From: Ampullaceana balthica
Taxonomy: Eukaryota; Mollusca; Gastropoda; Lymnaeidae
Reading direction: 5' to 3'
NCBI GenBank assembly: GCA_944989445.1
Contig: CALYLW010000321.1
Location: 62,001-126,000, forward strand
DNA: 64,000 nt
Each line of letters begins with the position of its first letter. Position 1 is the stretch's first letter. A model generated the notes under the pieces. It saw only the letters and a list, made by a program, of their open reading frames with translations. It did not search any database and was not told the DNA's origin. Both the position numbers and the translations under genes were made by a program. Below are positions 59,301 to 64,000 of the stretch, one piece after another.

Positions 59301-62300
59301 GGGAGGGGGGGGGACTGTATTTGGATCAACACAAAGTCGTCCCAGTGTGGTTGTCTTATGCCCCACCCATGGGGTATTAAAATAAAAAAAAACCATATTA
59401 CCAAAAATGCCCCCCCCGCCCCCCGCCCTGAATGGGGGGTAGTTTGGTAACCCCAAACAACCCACTGATTTTTTTGCTGTGGGTGTGTGGTAATTGACAA
59501 TCTTCTTATATAATTATCAGTCACATATTTTGTTTACACAATTTTTGGGAGGTTGTAAATTGTTGTGGGTAGTTTGATTGGCTTTGAGCTAATATTTGGT
59601 GGGGTACTTCTTAACAAGGGGATAGACCCCCGTTTTATTCATTGGGGGCACGGGCGTTGATAAGGGTGGGTCTAAAAAGTGGAGGGGGGGGGGACTTTCT
59701 TTGGGGGGGGCGGGATACACCATGGGGGCCCCCTACGTTTCGTGTTGGCCCACCTGGTGATTGGTTTACGTGGGTTTAATGGATTTTGTTGCTTAGGTTT
59801 TAGCCGAACTAAACGGGGGGGGGGGTTAACACATTTGGGGCTAGGCCTACTTTTTTGTTGGGGGGGGGGTATTTTATTTGGGGTTGGGGCTTAGGGGCCC
59901 CTGGTGATACTTTTCTTTTCTAGTACTGGGTGGACCCAAATTAGTGGGTAATTAAACGGATCCCCCCACCAACCCCCCATTTTGGTTTCGCTTTTTTTTT
60001 TGAAATAAATAACAATACCGTTTTTTCCAAGGGGGGGGGGGGGGCTGTTCCCTTTTGTTAAGGGGGGGGGTGGGTGGGGGGGGGGGTAGAGGGGGGGGGG
60101 AAGGTGGGTGACCCCACCAATGGGGGGGGGGAAAGTTGCCCAAAAATAACACGGGGACATACCCGTATAACAAGGGGGGGGAACAACAAGAAGGAAAAAA
60201 AAAATAAAAAAATTAGTTGGAAAAGTGGATAAGACAATTAATTACTCTCAAAGTGGGGGGGGGCGAGGCGGGGAGGGGGGGAGGGGCGGTGGGGTGGGGG
60301 GGTGGGTAATCCCCATGGTATGGGGTATGCTGGGGGTGCTATGGTGATGTCCTGGGTGGGTTGGGCCCCAAAGTTTGGAGGGTGGTGGGGGGGGAATTCC
60401 ATTTGTTTGAATTTAGGGGGGGGGTAGGGGGCCAGGGTGCGTTACACGGTAGGGTCTGTTTAATAGGGGTGTGGCGGGTTGGTGGAAGGATATGTGTTTC
60501 ATTTTAATTTATATAGGATAACCCCAGGTGGCCCCGACTTGTGGTTGAATATTATTGTTATCAGGTTATAAATGCTATTTGTGGGGGGATGCCGGTTCCC
60601 CTCCCTGTGAGGTTTTTTACATGGGGGTATTGTTGTTTAATGTTGTTGGGGTATAGGGTTTTTGGACACCAAATACCCGCTTGTTTTGGGGGGGACGTCA
60701 TGAGGCGGGGGGGTATATCAGGGTGTTAAGGGATTCTAGTGGCGAAAGTTTTAGGGGGGGGGCGAATTAATCAAATTGTAATTGGTTGGATGGTGGCGGC
60801 GGCGCGGGCGGAATGAATAACAATAAAAACTAAACTTTTAACAGTTATAACAGGTGGTTTGGTCCCCCCCTGGTATCGGGGGGTAATTGGGGGGGGCTTT
60901 TGGGACTTGGGAAGGGGGGAGACCGGTAGGGGTTGGGTTAGGGGGTACCAATTGGGAAGGGGGGGGGGGGTAGGCCCCCCCCCGGGGGCACCCCCCCATT
61001 TAGTGTAAAGGGGGTTGTGCGGGGTGGGGGTGCGTGCTCCACCACCCCTCCCCAAATCACTAATCTACTCAACGGTTTGGGTCCCAACCCCACCCGATGA
61101 ACCCAGGGGCGATATACAAAGCCAAACCCCTTGGGGGTCGGATAGTGTTATTCAGGAGAGGGGGTATAAATAAAAGTATGTGGCGTCATTATTACCCGGG
61201 GGGGACACCCTTCCTTTTTTGCCCCAGGGGGTATATCACAGGCCTAATATCTCCCTCCCCCCCCCACAACGGGGGGGGGGGTTTTGGTCTTGTGTTGTTC
61301 AGGTCTGGGTCCCTACGGGTTTTAGAATCCACGGAGGGGGGTTTGGGTGTGGATCTAGGGGGACAAGAGATGAATAACAAGGTTGGGCCTTGGAGATTAT
61401 ACAGGGGGTTAATGAAGTGCTCCTACCACCCCAACACGGGGGGGGGGTGGGGCCCCGTCTCTGCAGGGGGGGGGGGTCATGTGTATTTGGCTTTAAAACC
61501 CCGTTGGGGCTTGCCGGGGGTTGTGACCGCGTGGTGGTTGGGTTAGGGGGGGGGGGTGGGGGACTCACTCGCAATTCCGGCCGGGGAGGCCACCGGGGCG
61601 CGAAGGGTGTGTTTACTGTCATTGGTTATGTATAGGGTGGGTCGTGCGGGGATGGTGCGGGCCCGGCCTCGGCCACCGTGACTCCCGTCATTTCATTCGG
61701 TTTACCGGGTCCTGGGGTCTTACACAATTTTTCACACTACTCCCCATCCGCAAACACCGCCCCCCCTGTTGGGGGGTTTAGGGGGGGTGGGTGCTTGGTT
61801 TTGGGACCCCCCAAAATTTGTGTTCGTACCCTACTTGGGGGGCCCCGGCGAACATTTTTTTGGGGCCGGTGCCTACCCATTAACATATTTTTCCTTATCC
61901 ATTTTTGGGGAGGAGGTTCCTGTTTTCTGTTTCCTTTCATTTTTTTTAATTCGCTTTGCACCCCCCCACGGTTTGTCGTTCGGCACTATATATTCTAAAC
62001 CCCCCCCCCCCCCCCTCCCCCCCCTAAGAGGGGGGAAGAAATTTTACATTGTTTGTTGCCTTTCTAACCCAAAAAAAACCCCCTGTTGGACCGTCGTTTT
62101 GTGTGGGGTAGACCCCCCCTTAGGGGGATTATTCGCTCTTTGACTTAATTTTTGTTTTTCCTTGTCATGTTTTCCCTTGGGGAGGGGGGGGGTACCCCCT
62201 CGGCCCCCCCCCCAACTTAAGGCACTTGGTAATAGTCAGGGGGGGCCCCACCTATTTTTTGCCCCCCTGCCCGCCCCCCCTCTATTTTTTGGCACCTCAT

Positions 62301-64000
62301 TGTGCTTATTGTATGTAATTGGCCGGGTTCTTTTGTTTCCTTAGTTTTTTCTGGGGGGGGGGGACCCACAACTATTAAAGGGGGCCAACCCATAATTCCA
62401 AAAATTTAGTTTATCTTCTATCTGGGTTTGATTTTGATTAAGGGGGGAAAGGGGGGGGGGGGGGGGGGGGGGCGGGGGGGGGAGAAAATAACTACGGGGG
62501 GTGGGGAAAGTTATTCTTTTTGGTATTTTTAATATTATAGGGGGTGGCTGAGGTGGGGGCCTGGTCTAGTTATATAAAACAAATAAAATACTAACTAATA
62601 AACTTTGAGGGGTACTTAACTTCCCGGGGGGGAAGGACAATAAAACCCCCTTTGGGTTGGCTCTGCCGGGTGGTGCTATCCAGTTTTGGGTTATAAACCC
62701 CCTGGTTGGGGCCCAACGCCTTTTTGTTTTTTTTTGGAACTTATTGGCGGATGGCCGGGGGGGGGGGGGTTGCTTTGCTCTGGGTGTGGGGGACAAAATT
62801 TCGGGGGAATGTCCACTTTGCACATGGGTATTTTTAGGTCTTGTTTTTGTCCCAGGTCGGGGTGAGGGGGTGTTGGGCTTTGGGTAGGGGGGGGACAACT
62901 ATATTTAGTGGTGGGGCGGTGGGGGGTGAGACGTGGTGTTATGGGTTCTTGCTCGTTATTCCTCAGGGGCTTTATAAATGGGGGGGGGAGGAGACCCATA
63001 AAATGTGTCCCCTTGGAACCTGTGGTGTTTTTTTCATGTGTGTTCTTCTTGACCGTTTTGCCCAGTGGGGGGGGGGCTTTGAGGTTTTGTTTTCCATTTC
63101 AAGGCAGATCGGGGCGATTTTTGGGGGGCCCCCCCATGCTGCTTGGGGGGGAAATCCCCACACATGTAACTTCCAATTTTTGTTTTTGCACCACAATAAG
63201 GTGGCATTTAGTTTTGGTCCAAAAAGTAGGAGAGGGGATTCCCGGTGGGGGGGGAGGCGGTGGATTCTCGAGAAGGGGGACCCTGTCGCTTTCCCCAACG
63301 GTTGGGGGGGTAATAATTTTTTTTTTTCTTTCCCTGTAGGGGGGTTCCCCTTTGAAAATACCCCAACACCCCCCAAAGAACCCATCATAAAAAAAATTGG
63401 GGGGTCGCCCACCCAGTACCCCCCCAATGTAATGACATCTTTTTTTGGTATCAAATCATAAAAAAACAAAAATAACAACTTGCCCCTTTTGTAATTTATC
63501 GGGGGGTGGTGGGCCACCCATTGGAGGGGGGAATGGGGGATGTTACTTTGTGATTGTTTTTATTAAACGGGGATTTATTGGGCGGGGGGGGGCCCCAGGG
63601 TTCCCCCCAAAATAGAGTAACGGGTTTAACGGCGGGAATTTTCTTGATCTCCATGGGTACTGGGTTGAGTTTTACTGTCCATTTTTCAATAAAAGGGGGT
63701 TCCTCTATGGGGGTTGGGGGTTTTAACCCCATTTTTTAAAAAAATATATTATTAAAGGGGGGAAAAAATTTTATTTTTTTTTTAATTTTTTTTTTAATTT
63801 TTTCTTTTTTTACCGTGGTTTGCCCCCATTGGGAAACCTTTTCGGGGGCCCCCCCCCCCCCCCCCCCCACCCCCCCCCCCCCGAGGGATGTAGGGGAATG
63901 GGGGTTTAAAAAATAATGGGGGGTCGGGGCGGGGATTTTGTGCGGATGTGTGTGTAAAACTTAAATGTTCCCCGGGGGGAATTCAACTGGGTGGGGGGGG
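47383..64000. other. Homopolymer-rich, mostly G-rich sequence, probably artefactual
   Basis: Starting at GATGCGGGGGGG, composition changes within a few tens of bases to long G runs (up to about 20) mixed with C runs (for example 49683-49730, 61998-62025, 63848-63882) and inflated A and T runs. The preceding 47 kb has none of this apart from isolated short tracts. I find no transposon end, splice-flanked exon, tRNA or tandem period. Open frames of 60-217 codons, almost all Gly or Pro, occur on both strands because G and C runs lack stops. Patches of more normal AT-rich text (for example 49985-50045, 53770-53930, 54840-54990) recur. The likeliest reading is uncorrected or mis-called long-read consensus at a contig end; a real G-rich satellite is less likely. 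Confidence 0.7.

Overview
The window looks like nuclear DNA from a repeat-rich, AT-rich invertebrate genome. A mollusc or other lophotrochozoan is my inference; no single marker proves it. The evidence is spliced genes with GT-AG introns, hAT transposons encoding BED fingers with 8-bp target duplications, a Penelope-like element with a GIY-YIG nuclease, the 3' end of a non-LTR retrotransposon, and a tRNA-derived SINE. I see no prokaryotic or viral gene organisation.

Layout. (1) 1-2436: intergenic DNA with the 3' end of a dead ZMYM1-like hAT element. (2) 2437-28811: a direct tandem duplication, copy A about 2437-17200 and copy B about 17201-28811. The shared core is about 6.8 kb. It carries a three-exon EF-hand gene on the minus strand (12288-13130 and 21747-22535) and a short candidate exon on the plus strand. 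Each copy then gained its own insertions, and the sister copy preserves the empty sites. Copy A gained a foldback element with minisatellite-like ends (3692-4940), a Charlie-like hAT (5104-7748) and a 3.9-kb hAT that is itself riddled with insertions (8215-12137). Copy B gained a ZBED5/SCAND3-like hAT inserted into a BED finger (18378-20857) and a head-to-head inverted dimer of Penelope-like elements (25988-27923). (3) 28812-35582: a tRNA-Val-shaped pseudogene, an OTU-protease fragment, a 34-copy 28-bp minisatellite, a SINE, two hAT MITEs and a hAT remnant. (4) 35583-45144: one large five-exon plus-strand gene predicting about 2,416 residues, acidic and disordered with C-terminal coiled coils. 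It is not a family I recognise and carries one likely homopolymer frameshift. (5) 45145-47380: AT-rich flank with one MITE.

(6) From about 47383 to the end, composition changes abruptly to long homopolymers, mostly G with patches of C, and no recognisable gene or repeat. I read this as most likely uncorrected or artefactual assembly sequence. The many proline- and glycine-rich reading frames there are consequences of composition.

The only genes I would treat as probably functional host genes are the two EF-hand copies and the large coiled-coil gene. Almost everything else is mobile DNA at various stages of decay. Its nested order gives a relative history: a small BED hAT first, then the tandem duplication, then copy-specific insertions.
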